From Buchnera aphidicola (Hyalopterus amygdali) (GTDB lineage Bacteria; Pseudomonadota; Gammaproteobacteria; Enterobacterales; Enterobacteriaceae), in NCBI RefSeq assembly GCF_964059015.1, contig NZ_OZ060383.1:62001-126000 (forward strand): DNA of 64,000 nucleotides. The letters run 5' to 3'. Position 1 is the stretch's first letter. Each line of letters begins with the position of its first letter. Under the pieces are notes generated by a model, which saw only the letters and a program-made list of their open reading frames with translations, ran no database searches and had not been told where the DNA came from. The position numbers and the translations under genes were made by a program. Below, one piece after another: positions 1 to 11,966 of the stretch.

Positions 1-31
1 TAAAGAACGGTTTTTTTATTTTTTTAAAATT

Positions 32-247
<216 letters not shown>

Positions 248-312
248 TTATATTCAACCTCAATTTTTTGTTTTAAAAACATAAGAAATATTATTTCTTT
301 ATCTGAAAAGAA

Positions 313-343
313 ATTATATCTTAATTAATATTATTTTTGTAAA
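313..343 (-). promoter_or_regulatory. Possible rpsU promoter
   Basis: On the minus strand upstream of rpsU there is a perfect -10 hexamer TATAAT at 313-318. A TTTACA at 338-343 could be the -35, but the spacer is 19 bases, longer than ideal. In sequence this AT-rich a TATAAT alone is weak evidence. The divergent rpsU/tsaD spacer (248-453) must hold promoters for both genes, and I see no better candidate. Confidence 0.3.
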
Positions 344-453
344 ATATCATTTTTTTAGAAAAATGCAATTAATAAATTATCTGTGATATTATTGATATCG
401 AATAGTATTAAATATTATTTAATTATTAATTAATTTTATAGGTATGTAAAAAA

Positions 454-1467
454 ATGAAGGTATTAGGTATCGAAACATCTTGCGATGATACTGGAATAGC
501 TGTTTATGATGTGTCAAGAGGTTTATTAATTAATGAACTGTATAGTCAAAGAAAAGTACATGCTCATTATGGTGGTATAGTTCCAGAGTTAGCATCACGT
601 GTCCATGCAAAAAAAATAACTATTTTGATTGATAAAGTTTGTAAAAAAATAAATATTTCGAATGAAATTGATCTTATTGCATATACTGCTGGTCCTGGTT
701 TAGTTGGTTCTTTGTTAGTTGGTGCAACATTTGCTTGTTCTTTAGGTTTTTCTTTGAATATTCCAGTTTTACCCGTTAATCATATGGAGGCACACTTATT
801 ATCACCAATGTTAAATTATAAGTCAATTAAATTTCCATTTATTGCACTTTTAGTTTCTGGTAAACATACACAAATCATTGCTGCTCATCATTTAGGAAAA
901 TATGAAATATTAGGTCAATCTTTAGATGATGCTGCAGGAGAAGCATTTGATAAAGTATCAAAAATGTTAGGTTTAAAATATCCAACTGGACGTATTTTGT
1001 CTGATTTAGCTGCTAGAGGTATAAAAGACAATTTGTATTTTCCAAGACCTATGCTAAATCATTCAAATTTAAATTTTAGTTTTTCAGGATTGAAAACTTT
1101 TACCTTTAATACTATTAAGAATAGTATTTTAAATATGCAAAAAAAAGCGAATATTGCAAAAGCTTTTGAGGATGCGGTAATTGATATACTGTTAATTAAA
1201 ACTAAAAAAGCATTACAAAAAACAGGATGGAAACGTTTAGTAATAGCAGGTGGTGTTAGCGCTAATAATGTATTACGAAAAAGATCAAAAATTATGATGA
1301 ACAAATTTTTTAATGGAAAAGTTTTTTATTCTAAATTAAAGTTATGTACAGACAATGCAGCAATGATTGCTTATCTTGGATCATTGCGTCATAAAGACGT
1401 TAATTCTTCACTCGTAGAAATATTTGTTGATCCAAAGTGGTCTATAGACAAATTAAATCTCGTTTAA
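454..1467 (+). CDS. tsaD: tRNA N6-adenosine threonylcarbamoyltransferase TsaD
   Basis: TsaD (formerly Gcp/YgjD) transfers the threonylcarbamoyl group to A37 of ANN-decoding tRNAs, working with TsaB, TsaE and TsaC. The 337 residues equal the E. coli length. The N-terminal MKVLGIETSCDDTG is the ASKHA nucleotide-binding start. The iron ligands are visible as the two His of HMEAHLLSPM and the late Asp of CTDNAAMI. The GGVSANNVLR segment near the C-terminus is also typical. It lies divergently from rpsU, as in E. coli, and converges on ribB. No truncation is visible. Confidence 0.97.
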   Translation: MKVLGIETSCDDTGIAVYDVSRGLLINELYSQRKVHAHYGGIVPELASRVHAKKITILIDKVCKKINISNEIDLIAYTAGPGLVGSLLVGATFACSLGFSLNIPVLPVNHMEAHLLSPMLNYKSIKFPFIALLVSGKHTQIIAAHHLGKYEILGQSLDDAAGEAFDKVSKMLGLKYPTGRILSDLAARGIKDNLYFPRPMLNHSNLNFSFSGLKTFTFNTIKNSILNMQKKANIAKAFEDAVIDILLIKTKKALQKTGWKRLVIAGGVSANNVLRKRSKIMMNKFFNGKVFYSKLKLCTDNAAMIAYLGSLRHKDVNSSLVEIFVDPKWSIDKLNLV

Positions 1468-1498
1468 AAAAAATAACATTATTACGTAAAATCAATAT

Positions 1499-2152
1499 TT
1501 ATTTATAAAAAATTGGTTTCTTTTGAAGATATAGGATTAAATCTTGGATAGTTAGAATTTTCATATTTTGAGATTTTGAAAATTTTATAATTTCAGGTGC
1601 GCGAGACATAGATCCATCTTTATTTGTTAATTCGCAAATCACCCCAGATGGTTTTAGTCCCGCAAGAGATACTATTTCAATGGCTGCTTCTGTATGTCCT
1701 GCTCTTGCTAAAACCCCCCCATTATCAGCTCTAAGAGGAAATACATGTCCGGGTCTATTTAAATCGCTAGGCTTAGCGTTATCGGATATAGCTGTTTTTA
1801 TAGTAGTCAATCGATCTTGTGCTGATACACCAGTAGATATTCCCTTTGATGCTTCTATTGTTACCGTAAATCCGGTACGATAAGTACTTGTATTATTTTG
1901 AACCATCATAGGCAAATCTAGTTTTTTTCGTTTGTCTTCTGTTATACATAAACATACAATTCCACTACCATATCGAATTGTTAATGCCATTTGTTCAACT
2001 GTCATTTTTTCAGATGAAAAAACGAGATCGCCTTCATTTTCACGTTTTTCATCATCTAATATAATAATACCTTCGCCTGATTGTAAAGCAATTATAGCTT
2101 TTTCAACACGATCTATAGGTTTTCCAAATTCAGAAAGTATTTTTTGATTCAT
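1499..2152 (-). CDS. ribB: 3,4-dihydroxy-2-butanone 4-phosphate synthase
   Basis: RibB turns ribulose 5-phosphate into 3,4-dihydroxy-2-butanone 4-phosphate plus formate, supplying the four-carbon unit of riboflavin. At 217 residues it matches E. coli RibB along its whole length. The catalytic acidic stretch [11 protein letters not shown] is present, as are [13 protein letters not shown] and the GHTEA metal/substrate motif. E. coli ribB has an FMN riboswitch in its leader. The 235-base upstream spacer here (2153-2387) is AT-rich and I see no RFN-like GC-rich core, so flavin feedback at this gene appears lost. Riboflavin synthase lies near 54.2 kb in this window. Confidence 0.97.
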   Translation of the reverse strand: MNQKILSEFGKPIDRVEKAIIALQSGEGIIILDDEKRENEGDLVFSSEKMTVEQMALTIRYGSGIVCLCITEDKRKKLDLPMMVQNNTSTYRTGFTVTIEASKGISTGVSAQDRLTTIKTAISDNAKPSDLNRPGHVFPLRADNGGVLARAGHTEAAIEIVSLAGLKPSGVICELTNKDGSMSRAPEIIKFSKSQNMKILTIQDLILYLQKKPIFYK

Positions 2153-2387
2153 TTTAAAAATCTTCTTAAATTATTTAATAAAAAATCTTAAAGAATAAAG
2201 AATTGCTGAAAATTAAATAATATATATTTTATAAGTCCATGAATTTTATTATATCGTGAATAAAATACAAGGGCAATCTAGAAATGCATCGTTTTAAGTA
2301 CATTTAAATATTTTTTTATACCTAAGTATTACAAATAATATTTAGATATAAATTTTTAATTATTTGATAACAGCAATAATAATTTTT

Positions 2388-3335
2388 TTATTCTATGTTT
2401 AATACTGCATTTAATTCATTAATTGTTAACGTTTCAGTCCCCATTTTTTGGACCACTACGCTAGCTCCGACATTAGCATGAAAACAAGCTTCTTCTAATG
2501 AATAACCTGTAGCTAGAGAAGAAGCTATTATTGAGATTACTGTGTCTCCTGCTCCTGTTACATCTGATGCTATCTTAGATATAGCTGGAAAGTGTATTGG
2601 TTCTTTTTTAGGTTGAAATAAAGTCATGCCATTTTCAGAACGTGTAACTAATAAAGCTGATATATTTAGTTTAGATACTAATTTAATTCCTCTATCTAAT
2701 ATTTCTTTTTCTTCATGACATTTTCCTACTATTTTTTCAAATTCCGAAAGGTTTGGCGTCAACAAAGTCGCACCTGAATATTTTTTAAAATCTGGACCTT
2801 TTGGATCTATAAGTATGGGAATAGACATTTTTTTTACCGTATTAATAATTTTTTTTATATCAACTAATGTACCTTTTGCATAGTCTGAAAGCACTAAAAC
2901 TTTATAATATGTTAATGCACTAATAATTTTTTCATATAATAAATCAAATTTTTTTGGAATGTATTTTTCTTGAAAATCCAGTCGAATTAATTGTTTTTGT
3001 TCTGATAAGATTCTAATCTTCGTAATTGTTTTATTTTTTTTTATTCTTATTAAATCAGATTCAATTCTAGTGTGATTAAGAAGTTTTTTTAATATTAAAC
3101 CTTCGTAATCGATTCCAATAAATCCAATAATTTTTGAATTTCCACCAATTTCTGCAATATTTTTTGCAACATTTGCTGCGCCACCTGGTTGTTTTTGTAT
3201 TGTATGAATTGGTGCTACTGGTATTAATTCTTCAGATAAAACATAGTAGTTTTTGCTATACCAGTAGCAATCTAATATTAAATCTCCTACAACAAGAACA
3301 AGTGCATTTTTAAAATTAATTAATTTTTTTTTCAT
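2388..3335 (-). CDS. hldE: HldE kinase half only (D-beta-heptose 7-phosphate kinase)
   Basis: This 315-residue protein aligns with residues 1 to about 318 of E. coli HldE (RfaE), the ribokinase-family domain that phosphorylates D-glycero-beta-D-manno-heptose 7-phosphate for LPS core synthesis. Visible motifs are [20 protein letters not shown] and the catalytic base motif DVTGAGDTV. The bifunctional E. coli protein is 477 residues. The C-terminal adenylyltransferase, with its NGVFDILHAGH motif, is absent: the reading frame ends just after the kinase fold and only 235 AT-rich bases separate it from ribB. It may be a one-domain remnant or a kinase kept for another sugar. The fold assignment is firm; the present function is not. 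Confidence 0.9.
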   Translation of the reverse strand: MKKKLINFKNALVLVVGDLILDCYWYSKNYYVLSEELIPVAPIHTIQKQPGGAANVAKNIAEIGGNSKIIGFIGIDYEGLILKKLLNHTRIESDLIRIKKNKTITKIRILSEQKQLIRLDFQEKYIPKKFDLLYEKIISALTYYKVLVLSDYAKGTLVDIKKIINTVKKMSIPILIDPKGPDFKKYSGATLLTPNLSEFEKIVGKCHEEKEILDRGIKLVSKLNISALLVTRSENGMTLFQPKKEPIHFPAISKIASDVTGAGDTVISIIASSLATGYSLEEACFHANVGASVVVQKMGTETLTINELNAVLNIE

Positions 3336-3548
3336 GATGTTCTCTTTAAAAATTATTTAAAATCATTCATTATGTTTTTAAAATTAAATAATTAGATTTA
3401 AATAATTTAATAAAATAGTTAAAATTTCTTAATTATAATTTTTTAAAAATATTAATTTTTTTATATATTATCTTAATATCTTTTACAAGATTTTATTTTT
3501 TTTTCTATTATAGAATATAATTTAAATTTTTAGTATGGGAAAATTATT

Positions 3549-4781
3549 ATGAAAATATATTTAGTAGGTGGAGCTATTCGTGATAGTTTGTTAAATTTAC
3601 CTATTAAAGATAGAGATTGGGTAATAGTAGGAACTACAAGAGAAAAATTATTAAAAAAAAAGTTTCAACAAGTAGGAAAAGATTTTCCAGTATTTTTACA
3701 TCCAGAAACACATGAAGAATATGCATTAGCAAGAAAAGAACGAAAATCTGGTAGAGGATATACTGGGTTTTATACCGAATTTCATTCTAATGTTACTCTA
3801 GAAGAAGATTTAGTAAGACGAGATTTAACAATTAATGCTATTGCTCAAGATAAGTATGGTAATTATATTGATCCTTTTGAGGGAAGAAAAGATTTAAAAC
3901 GTCGTTTATTACGTCATGTATCGGAATCTTTTATTGAAGATCCATTAAGAGTTTTACGTACAGCAAGATTTGCAGCTAATTTAGTACATTTAGGCTTTCA
4001 TATTGCTAAAGAAACAATGATTTTAATGTGTAAAATGGTAAATAATAATGAACTTTTATATTTAACAAAAAATAGAATTTGGAATGAAACTGAGAAAGCT
4101 TTAAAAACTTCTAATCCTCATGTTTATTTTCAAATTTTATATTCTTGTAGAGCACTAAATTATATTTTCCCAGAAATTTATTTTTTTTATCAAAGAAAAA
4201 TTTTTTATTCTTCATATTTTTTTAAAAGTTTAAAAAATAATATTTACATATCAATGGGTTTGTCTAAAATATCTAATTTAACTGAAGATATTTCTATACG
4301 TTTTGCTTATTTGTGTCAGTTTTTATCTCAAAAAACAGAATATTTTTGTATAAAAAAACCTTATGATGAATATTCTGCTCTTCTTGTAAAGAATTTATGT
4401 AAACGTTTTAACATTCCATTAGAAATTAGAGAATTAGCTATTTTAAATAGCGGTTTTTATATATTTTTAAATTCTATTTATTATCAATCTTCTAAAAATA
4501 TTGTTAACTTGTTTTTAAAAATTGATGCTTGGCGTAAACCAGATCGAGTCAATAAATTATCGTTCTTATGTGATTTTAACTTAATACATCATAGTCAAGA
4601 TAAAAAATGTAATCTGAAATTCAAAATTAATTTTTTAAAAAAATCTTTCTTTTCCATACAAGATATTTCTGTAAAAAAAATATTAAATCAAGGATTTAAA
4701 AGTTATAATATCAGAAATGAATTAAATAAATTAAGAGTTAGAAAACTTGAGCTATGGCGTACAAAAGAAAAAATATATTAA
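3549..4781 (+). CDS. cca: CCA tRNA nucleotidyltransferase, HD domain degenerate
   Basis: Cca adds or repairs the 3' CCA of tRNAs. At 410 residues it is close to the E. coli length (412). The catalytic head is intact: GGAIRDSLLNLPIKDRDW carries the DxD metal site, RRDLTINAIA is motif B, and EDPLRVLRTARFAA follows. The C-terminal half should carry the HD phosphohydrolase of the E. coli enzyme, but its HDLGK reads QFLSQ at about residues 257-261, its HGHG region reads YDEYS, and its FHDLIH reads FYIFLN. The fold appears kept (DAWRKPDRV is still present). Three of the four tRNAs in this window have no encoded CCA, so the head activity must be needed. Confidence 0.95.
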   Translation: MKIYLVGGAIRDSLLNLPIKDRDWVIVGTTREKLLKKKFQQVGKDFPVFLHPETHEEYALARKERKSGRGYTGFYTEFHSNVTLEEDLVRRDLTINAIAQDKYGNYIDPFEGRKDLKRRLLRHVSESFIEDPLRVLRTARFAANLVHLGFHIAKETMILMCKMVNNNELLYLTKNRIWNETEKALKTSNPHVYFQILYSCRALNYIFPEIYFFYQRKIFYSSYFFKSLKNNIYISMGLSKISNLTEDISIRFAYLCQFLSQKTEYFCIKKPYDEYSALLVKNLCKRFNIPLEIRELAILNSGFYIFLNSIYYQSSKNIVNLFLKIDAWRKPDRVNKLSFLCDFNLIHHSQDKKCNLKFKINFLKKSFFSIQDISVKKILNQGFKSYNIRNELNKLRVRKLELWRTKEKIY

Positions 4782-4797
4782 AATAAAAATGATTTTT

Positions 4798-5595
4798 TTA
4801 TTTTGTGAAATAAATTAATACTGCTATTAAAAATCGATAAATTCCAAAAAAATTTAAAGATATTTTATTTAGTATATTAATTAATTTCTTAATAGATATA
4901 AAAGAAATAAAAAAAGATATAATAAATCCACTAAAATAATATGGCAGATTAAGTTTATTAATATTGTGAAAATTTTTTATTAAATCTAAACATGATGCTC
5001 CTATTGTTAATGGAATTGAAATTATGAAAGAAAAATTTATTGCAACTGAACGTTTTAAACCCAATAGCAATCCTGTCGCTATAGTTGCTCCGGACCTTGA
5101 AAATCCTGGACATAAACACAATGTTTGAAAACATCCAATAATTAAAGATTGGAAAATATTTATATCATAAATAGTATTTACTGTTAATTTTTTTGGTTTA
5201 AAAATTTCTGCAATTATAAGAAAAATTCCGCCTGATATTAATGCATACATAACATTGGTAGGATTAAATAGTAATTTGATTTTATTATAAAAAATTAATC
5301 CTAAAAAAATTGTAGGTAAAATTGAAACAATAAGATGTATATTTTTTGTTTTATTATATTTTTTTTTTGTATTTATTATTAATAGTTTTATTATATTTTT
5401 ATGAAAAAAAAATAAAATTGCCATAGCAGAACCAATTTGAACAAATATTTCTAATATTTTAGTATGTTTGTTTTCTACATTTAACCAATGAATAAAAATA
5501 ATCATATGTCCTGTAGATGAAATAGGAAAAAATTCTGTTATTCCTTCTATTGTTCCTATAACGATAGAAATAATTAAATTATGAAGATAAAACAT
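4798..5595 (-). CDS. uppP: Undecaprenyl-diphosphatase UppP (BacA)
   Basis: An inner-membrane phosphatase that recycles undecaprenyl pyrophosphate to the monophosphate lipid carrier used for peptidoglycan. It has 265 residues (E. coli 273) and several hydrophobic segments. Both family signatures are present: EGITEFFPISSTGHMI near the N-terminus and PGFSRSGATIATG in the middle, carrying the catalytic Glu, Ser and Arg residues. It converges on cca with 16 bases between them. On its upstream side the crr terminator hairpin separates it from the PTS operon. Confidence 0.96.
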   Translation of the reverse strand: MFYLHNLIISIVIGTIEGITEFFPISSTGHMIIFIHWLNVENKHTKILEIFVQIGSAMAILFFFHKNIIKLLIINTKKKYNKTKNIHLIVSILPTIFLGLIFYNKIKLLFNPTNVMYALISGGIFLIIAEIFKPKKLTVNTIYDINIFQSLIIGCFQTLCLCPGFSRSGATIATGLLLGLKRSVAINFSFIISIPLTIGASCLDLIKNFHNINKLNLPYYFSGFIISFFISFISIKKLINILNKISLNFFGIYRFLIAVLIYFTK

Positions 5596-5616
5596 GTTTT
5601 TTCCTTATCTTATTTT

Positions 5617-5646
5617 AAAACGGTACTAAATAAAAGTACCGTTTTT
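5617..5646 (-). terminator. Intrinsic terminator after crr
   Basis: A perfect 10-base-pair stem, AAAACGGTAC (5617-5626) with GTACCGTTTT, closes on a 9-base A/T loop. Both flanks are A/T runs, so it could work in both directions. On the minus strand it falls just after the crr stop codon and ends the ptsH-ptsI-crr unit. It lies within 25 bases of the uppP start, so uppP needs readthrough or a promoter of its own. Confidence 0.75.
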
Positions 5647-5656
5647 ATATGATAAA

Positions 5657-6160
5657 TTAATTATATAAAGATATAATAACTGTTTTCCCGGCAATAATTT
5701 TACCTGATGCTTTTTCTATTTTTTTAAAATTTTCCATATTAGATATTACGACAGGAGTTATGATAGAATGAGCTTTTTCTCTTAATAGATTTAAATCAAA
5801 TAGTATTATGACATCTCCTATTTTTACTTTTTGATTATCTTTTGCTATTTTTTTAAAACCTTGACCTTTTAGTTTAACTGTATCAATTCCAAAATGTACA
5901 AATAATTCTACTCCATCTTCTGAAACAATTGAAAAAGCATGCATACTATCTAGTATTTTTCCAATTGTACCATTTATTGGTGCAAGAATTTCTTTCCCAG
6001 ATGGATTAATAGCTATTCCGTCACCTACAATTTTTTTAGAAAAAACTATATCTGGTACATCTTCAATATTTATTATATCACCTGATAAAGGTGCTAAAAT
6101 GTTTATTTTTTTTGAAAAAATCGATTTTTTTTTGATAAAAAAATCAGATAAAAAATTCAT
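5657..6160 (-). CDS. crr: PTS glucose-specific enzyme IIA
   Basis: EIIA-Glc accepts phosphate from HPr and passes it to sugar-specific EIIB domains. It has 167 residues (E. coli 169). The phosphoacceptor region is clear in [18 protein letters not shown], whose first His is the active-site residue. The second conserved His sits in DSMHAFSIV. It is the last gene of ptsH-ptsI-crr, 61 bases after ptsI, followed by a strong terminator. In E. coli it also regulates adenylate cyclase and permeases. Nothing here shows whether that role persists. Confidence 0.97.
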   Translation of the reverse strand: MNFLSDFFIKKKSIFSKKINILAPLSGDIINIEDVPDIVFSKKIVGDGIAINPSGKEILAPINGTIGKILDSMHAFSIVSEDGVELFVHFGIDTVKLKGQGFKKIAKDNQKVKIGDVIILFDLNLLREKAHSIITPVVISNMENFKKIEKASGKIIAGKTVIISLYN

Positions 6161-6221
6161 TTTTCCTCCTAAATTCCTTTCTATAATACTAAATTTTTAT
6201 TTTTAAAAATTTTATTTTTCC

Positions 6222-7934
6222 CTAAATATTAAATTTGTTTAATATATCTAAAATTTCTTTTCTAGTTGCTACATTTAGTACATTTTTAGCTAATTTTTTG
6301 GCTTTTATATAAGATGTTTTTCGAATAATTTCTTTAATTTTAGGAATACTTGATGAACTCATGCTAAATTCATCTAAACCCATACCTAATAAAAGTGTCG
6401 TTACGCGTTCATCTCCCGCCAATTCTCCACACATTCCTGTCCATTTTCCATGTAAATGCGATATATCAATAACTTGTTGAATTAATTTTAAAATAGATGG
6501 ACTTATGGGGTTATAAAGATGTGAAATTAAATCGTTTCCTCTATCAACAGCTAAAGTATATTGTGTTAAATCATTTGTTCCAATGCTAAAAAAATCTACT
6601 TCTTTTATTAAATATTCTGCTATTATAGCTGATGCAGGTGTTTCTATCATAATTCCAATTTTAATATTTTTATCAAATTTTATTTTTTCATTTTTTAATT
6701 TATTTTGAATTTTTTTAATTTCTTTTTTTAATATTCGAATTTCCTCTACTGATATAATCATAGGAAATAAAATATATATTTTACCAAATGCAGATGCTCG
6801 AAGAATAGCTCTCAATTGTGCATATAACATTTCTTTACGATCCATTGAAATACGTATGGCTCTCCATCCTAAAAAAGGATTTTCTTCTTTTGGCAAATCC
6901 ATATATGGAAGATCTTTATCTCCACCGATATCCATGGTTCTGATAATAACGGATTTATTATTCATTGATTTCGCAATTTCTTTATAAGATTGAAATTGTT
7001 CGTCTTCAGTAGGAAATGTATTTCTCCCCATAAATAAAAATTCTGTCCGATAGAGACCAATACATTCGGCACCATATTTTTTTGCTGAATCAATATCTTT
7101 GATATTTCCAATATTAGATCCAATCTGAATATTGCGTCCATCAGTAGTAGTAGCAGGTAAATATCTTAATTTTTTTAATTTTTCTTTTTTAAAAAAATAT
7201 TTTTTTTCTATTTCTTTTTTTTCATTTATTAATTTTATTGATGGATTAATAAAAATTTCGTTATTAATTGAATCTAAAATAATAAAATCATTGTTTTTAA
7301 CTTTTTTAGTTATGTTTATGGTACCTACAATCGCTGGTATTTCAAGTGATCTCGCTATAATTGATGTGTGTGATGTTGGACCACCTAAATCTGTAATAAA
7401 TCCTAAAATGTATTTTATATTAATCTGTGCTGTTTCTGAAGGAGTTAAATCTTTTGAAATTAAAATAACTTTATTTTTTATATTATTTAAATCAATAATA
7501 TCAATATTAAGAATATTTTTTATTAGACGTAAACCAATATCTCTGATATCAATTGCTCTATTTTTTAAATATTCATCTTTTATTTTTTCCAATGCCTTGG
7601 CTTGTTCTTCAATAACAAATTCAGTTGCTTCTGCAGCAGATATTTTTTTTTCTTTAATTAATGTAATTATTTCTTTTTCTAATTCTTCATCTTCAAGAAG
7701 CATTATATGACCTTCAAAAATGCTTTCTTTTTTCTTACCAAATTTTTCGCCTGTTATTACTTTTATTTCTGTTAGTTGTTTTACTGATTTTTTTCTACCG
7801 TTAAAAAACTTATTTATTTCTTTTTTGATATTTTCAGCAGAAATTATTTTCCGGTTAATAACAATTTCTTCATTTTTTAATAGAAGCGCATTGCCAAAAG
7901 TTATACCCGGTGATGCTAAAATTCCTGAAATCAT
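6222..7934 (-). CDS. ptsI: PTS enzyme I (phosphoenolpyruvate-protein phosphotransferase)
   Basis: Enzyme I takes phosphate from phosphoenolpyruvate and passes it to HPr in the cytoplasm. I start it at the Met of [14 protein letters not shown], which matches the E. coli N-terminus, is preceded by AAAGG seven bases upstream, and gives 570 residues (E. coli 575). The frame is open for 26 more codons upstream, but that stretch resembles nothing in the family. The active-site His is in [13 protein letters not shown]. The PEP-binding C-terminal domain shows [32 protein letters not shown] and the catalytic Cys in [10 protein letters not shown]. It sits between ptsH and crr as in E. coli. Confidence 0.97.
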   Translation of the reverse strand: MISGILASPGITFGNALLLKNEEIVINRKIISAENIKKEINKFFNGRKKSVKQLTEIKVITGEKFGKKKESIFEGHIMLLEDEELEKEIITLIKEKKISAAEATEFVIEEQAKALEKIKDEYLKNRAIDIRDIGLRLIKNILNIDIIDLNNIKNKVILISKDLTPSETAQINIKYILGFITDLGGPTSHTSIIARSLEIPAIVGTINITKKVKNNDFIILDSINNEIFINPSIKLINEKKEIEKKYFFKKEKLKKLRYLPATTTDGRNIQIGSNIGNIKDIDSAKKYGAECIGLYRTEFLFMGRNTFPTEDEQFQSYKEIAKSMNNKSVIIRTMDIGGDKDLPYMDLPKEENPFLGWRAIRISMDRKEMLYAQLRAILRASAFGKIYILFPMIISVEEIRILKKEIKKIQNKLKNEKIKFDKNIKIGIMIETPASAIIAEYLIKEVDFFSIGTNDLTQYTLAVDRGNDLISHLYNPISPSILKLIQQVIDISHLHGKWTGMCGELAGDERVTTLLLGMGLDEFSMSSSSIPKIKEIIRKTSYIKAKKLAKNVLNVATRKEILDILNKFNI

Positions 7935-8019
7935 AACATTACCTTTAACTATAAATTTTATTTTTGAAGAGGAGAAAAATAGAATGTCAGGCGAACATAG
8001 TATTTTATACAAAATAAAT

Positions 8020-8043
8020 CCGGAAGTAATATAAAACCTCCGG
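8020..8043. repeat. Stem-loop in the ptsH-ptsI spacer
   Basis: CCGGAAG (8020-8026) pairs with CCTCCGG (8037-8043), seven pairs including one G-U, in a 147-base spacer that is otherwise nearly all A/T. The T run (TATTTTTT) follows the hairpin on the plus strand, which is antisense to the operon. On the sense strand it is therefore not a standard terminator and may instead be an mRNA processing or stability element. The function is unknown. Confidence 0.4.
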
Positions 8044-8081
8044 TATTTTTTACTAATTTTATAATTTTTTTTAATTATAAT

Positions 8082-8339
8082 CTATTCTAGATCTATCATA
8101 ATTTCAGATAAATGTTCAATCGCTTTTTTTTCATCTTCACCTTCTGCAGTTAATTTAATAATACTGTCTTTAACTAAACCTAATGTTTGAATTTTAAATA
8201 AACTTTTTGCGTTAATAGATTTTCCGTTATAAATAATATTAATATCTGAGGTAAATTTTTTTGCTTCTTTTACAAATTCAGCTGCAGGTCGAGTATGTAA
8301 ACCATGCAAAGCAGTAATTTTAATTTCTTTTTGAAACAT
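8082..8339 (-). CDS. ptsH: PTS phosphocarrier protein HPr
   Basis: HPr carries phosphate from enzyme I to EIIA proteins. The 85 residues equal the E. coli length. The phosphorylated His is in [14 protein letters not shown], and the second signature ([17 protein letters not shown], containing the Ser46 equivalent) follows. It is the first gene of the pts operon. The spacer to ptsI is 147 bases, longer than in E. coli, and holds a GC-containing hairpin. Confidence 0.97.
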   Translation of the reverse strand: MFQKEIKITALHGLHTRPAAEFVKEAKKFTSDINIIYNGKSINAKSLFKIQTLGLVKDSIIKLTAEGEDEKKAIEHLSEIMIDLE

Positions 8340-8419
8340 TTTTTTTCCTTAAATGAATTAAGATTGATTATGTATAAATATATTTAATGTACTTTATAGC
8401 GAATTGTTTAATTAAAATA

Positions 8420-8484
8420 TAAAATACAACTTTTATAATAAAAAATAACTTTTTTTGTTGTTTTATTACAGAAGTTGTATTTTA
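8420..8484. repeat. 13-bp inverted repeat spanning the cysK stop codon
   Basis: TAAAATACAACTT (8420-8432) has a perfect inverted copy, AAGTTGTATTTTA, at 8472-8484. The arms are 39 bases apart, and the second arm includes the cysK stop codon. In cysK mRNA the arms could pair into a long-loop hairpin just after the coding end, so it may terminate or protect the message. No clean U tract follows, so the role is uncertain. Confidence 0.4.
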
Positions 8485-9450
8485 ATAGTTGTATCCATTT
8501 TTAAATGATGTAGAAAAGAGATCTGTACTTAAATATCGTTCTCCAGAAGAAGGTAATATAACTACTATATTTTTATTCGAAAAAATTTTTTGTTTTTGTA
8601 CTTTTAATGCTGCTGCTATTGCCGCACCAGAAGAAATCCCTGCGAGTATCCCTTCTTTTTTCATAATCATTTGAGCATGAAATATTGCTTCTTCACTTGA
8701 TATAGTAATTACTTCATCAATTAACGATAGGTCTAAATTATTCGGAATAAATCCTGCCCCTATACCTTGTATCTTGTGTATTCCAGGTTTTATTTCCTTT
8801 CCTGATAAAAACTGTGTAATTACAGGTGATTCTACAGGTTCAACAGCAATACTAATTAGCTCTTTTTTTCTTTTTTTAATCTTTATATATCTTGTAGTTC
8901 CTGTAATTGTTCCACCTGTTCCAACACCTGCAATTAATATATCTATATTACCTTCGGTGTCCTGCCAAATTTCTGGACCAGTTGTTTTTTCATGTATTTC
9001 TGGATTAGCTGGATTATCAAATTGTTTTAATAAAAGATAGTTTTTTTGATTTAAAGATACGATTTCATTAGCCTTAGAAATAGCACCTTGCATACCGTAT
9101 TTTCCGTCTGTTAATATCAAATTAGCACCTAAAGATTTAAGTAGTTTTCTTCTTTCCATGGACATAGAATCGGGCATTATAAGAGTTAATTTATAATTTC
9201 TTGCTGCTGCAACATATGCTAAAGCAATTCCTGTATTGCCACTAGTTGCTTCAAATAATTCTATATTTTTTTTTAAAATTCCTTTTTTTTCTGCATCCCA
9301 TATCATATTAGCACCAATTCTACATTTGACACTAAAACTTGGATTTCTAGATTCTATTTTTGCTAAAATTTTTCCATTTCCTATTTTATTTAAGCGGACA
9401 AGAGGTGTATTACCAATAGTAAAAGAGTTGTCTAGATATATTTTATTCAT
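8482..9450 (-). CDS. cysK: Cysteine synthase A (O-acetylserine sulfhydrylase)
   Basis: CysK makes cysteine from O-acetylserine and sulfide using pyridoxal phosphate. It has 322 residues (E. coli 323). The PLP lysine is in [10 protein letters not shown], the phosphate-gripping loop is [10 protein letters not shown], and [12 protein letters not shown] plus [11 protein letters not shown] complete the fold. It lies upstream of ptsH on the same strand, the E. coli order. The E. coli genes cysZ and zipA that separate cysK from ligA have been lost. Confidence 0.97.
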   Translation of the reverse strand: MNKIYLDNSFTIGNTPLVRLNKIGNGKILAKIESRNPSFSVKCRIGANMIWDAEKKGILKKNIELFEATSGNTGIALAYVAAARNYKLTLIMPDSMSMERRKLLKSLGANLILTDGKYGMQGAISKANEIVSLNQKNYLLLKQFDNPANPEIHEKTTGPEIWQDTEGNIDILIAGVGTGGTITGTTRYIKIKKRKKELISIAVEPVESPVITQFLSGKEIKPGIHKIQGIGAGFIPNNLDLSLIDEVITISSEEAIFHAQMIMKKEGILAGISSGAAIAAALKVQKQKIFSNKNIVVILPSSGERYLSTDLFSTSFKNGYNY

Positions 9451-11813
<2,363 letters not shown>

Positions 11814-11816
11814 ATA

Positions 11817-11840
11817 AATAATTAAAGGACTTTAATTATT
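11817..11840 (+). terminator. Stem-loop just after ligA
   Basis: AATAATTAAA pairs perfectly with TTTAATTATT around the loop GGAC, starting four bases after the ligA stop codon. There is no long U tract, so it is at best a weak terminator. Its position supports a role at the ligA 3' end. Confidence 0.45.
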
Positions 11841-11850
11841 ATGCAAATTT

Positions 11851-11870
11851 ACTTATTTATACAAATAAGT
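11851..11870 (-). terminator. Stem-loop after tRNA-Lys
   Basis: ACTTATTT (11851-11858) pairs perfectly with AAATAAGT (11863-11870) around ATAC. On the minus strand it lies 14 bases beyond the 3' end of tRNA-Lys, in the place of a terminator for the Val-Lys tRNA unit. The U tract is poor. Confidence 0.45.
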
Positions 11871-11883
11871 AAGGCATTTTTTA

Positions 11884-11956
11884 TGGGTCGTGCAGGATTT
11901 GAACCTGCGACCAATTGATTAAAAGTCAACTGCTCTACCAACTGAGCTAACGACCC
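11884..11956 (-). tRNA. tRNA-Lys (anticodon TTT)
   Basis: 73 bases fold into a standard cloverleaf: acceptor GGGTCGT/ACGACCC, D arm AGCTCAGTTGGTAGAGC, anticodon loop CTTTTAA reading TTT, and T arm GCAGGTTCGAATCCTGC. The discriminator is A and CCA is not encoded, so Cca must add it. It follows tRNA-Val on the same strand, matching the valU-lysV cluster beside gltX in E. coli. Confidence 0.96.
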
Positions 11957-11966
11957 TGTATTTTTT

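Noticed and set aside
2153..2387. Remnant of the HldE adenylyltransferase domain
   Set aside because: No frame on the minus strand resembles the nucleotidyltransferase motif and the spacer is too short for the domain.
7132..7710. 192-codon plus-strand frame inside ptsI
   Set aside because: It is hydrophobic sequence produced by reading the complement of A-rich coding DNA; ptsI is fully conserved on the other strand.
7935..8012. Longer ptsI start
   Set aside because: The extra residues are unlike enzyme I, while the downstream ATG has a good SD and the exact family N-terminus.
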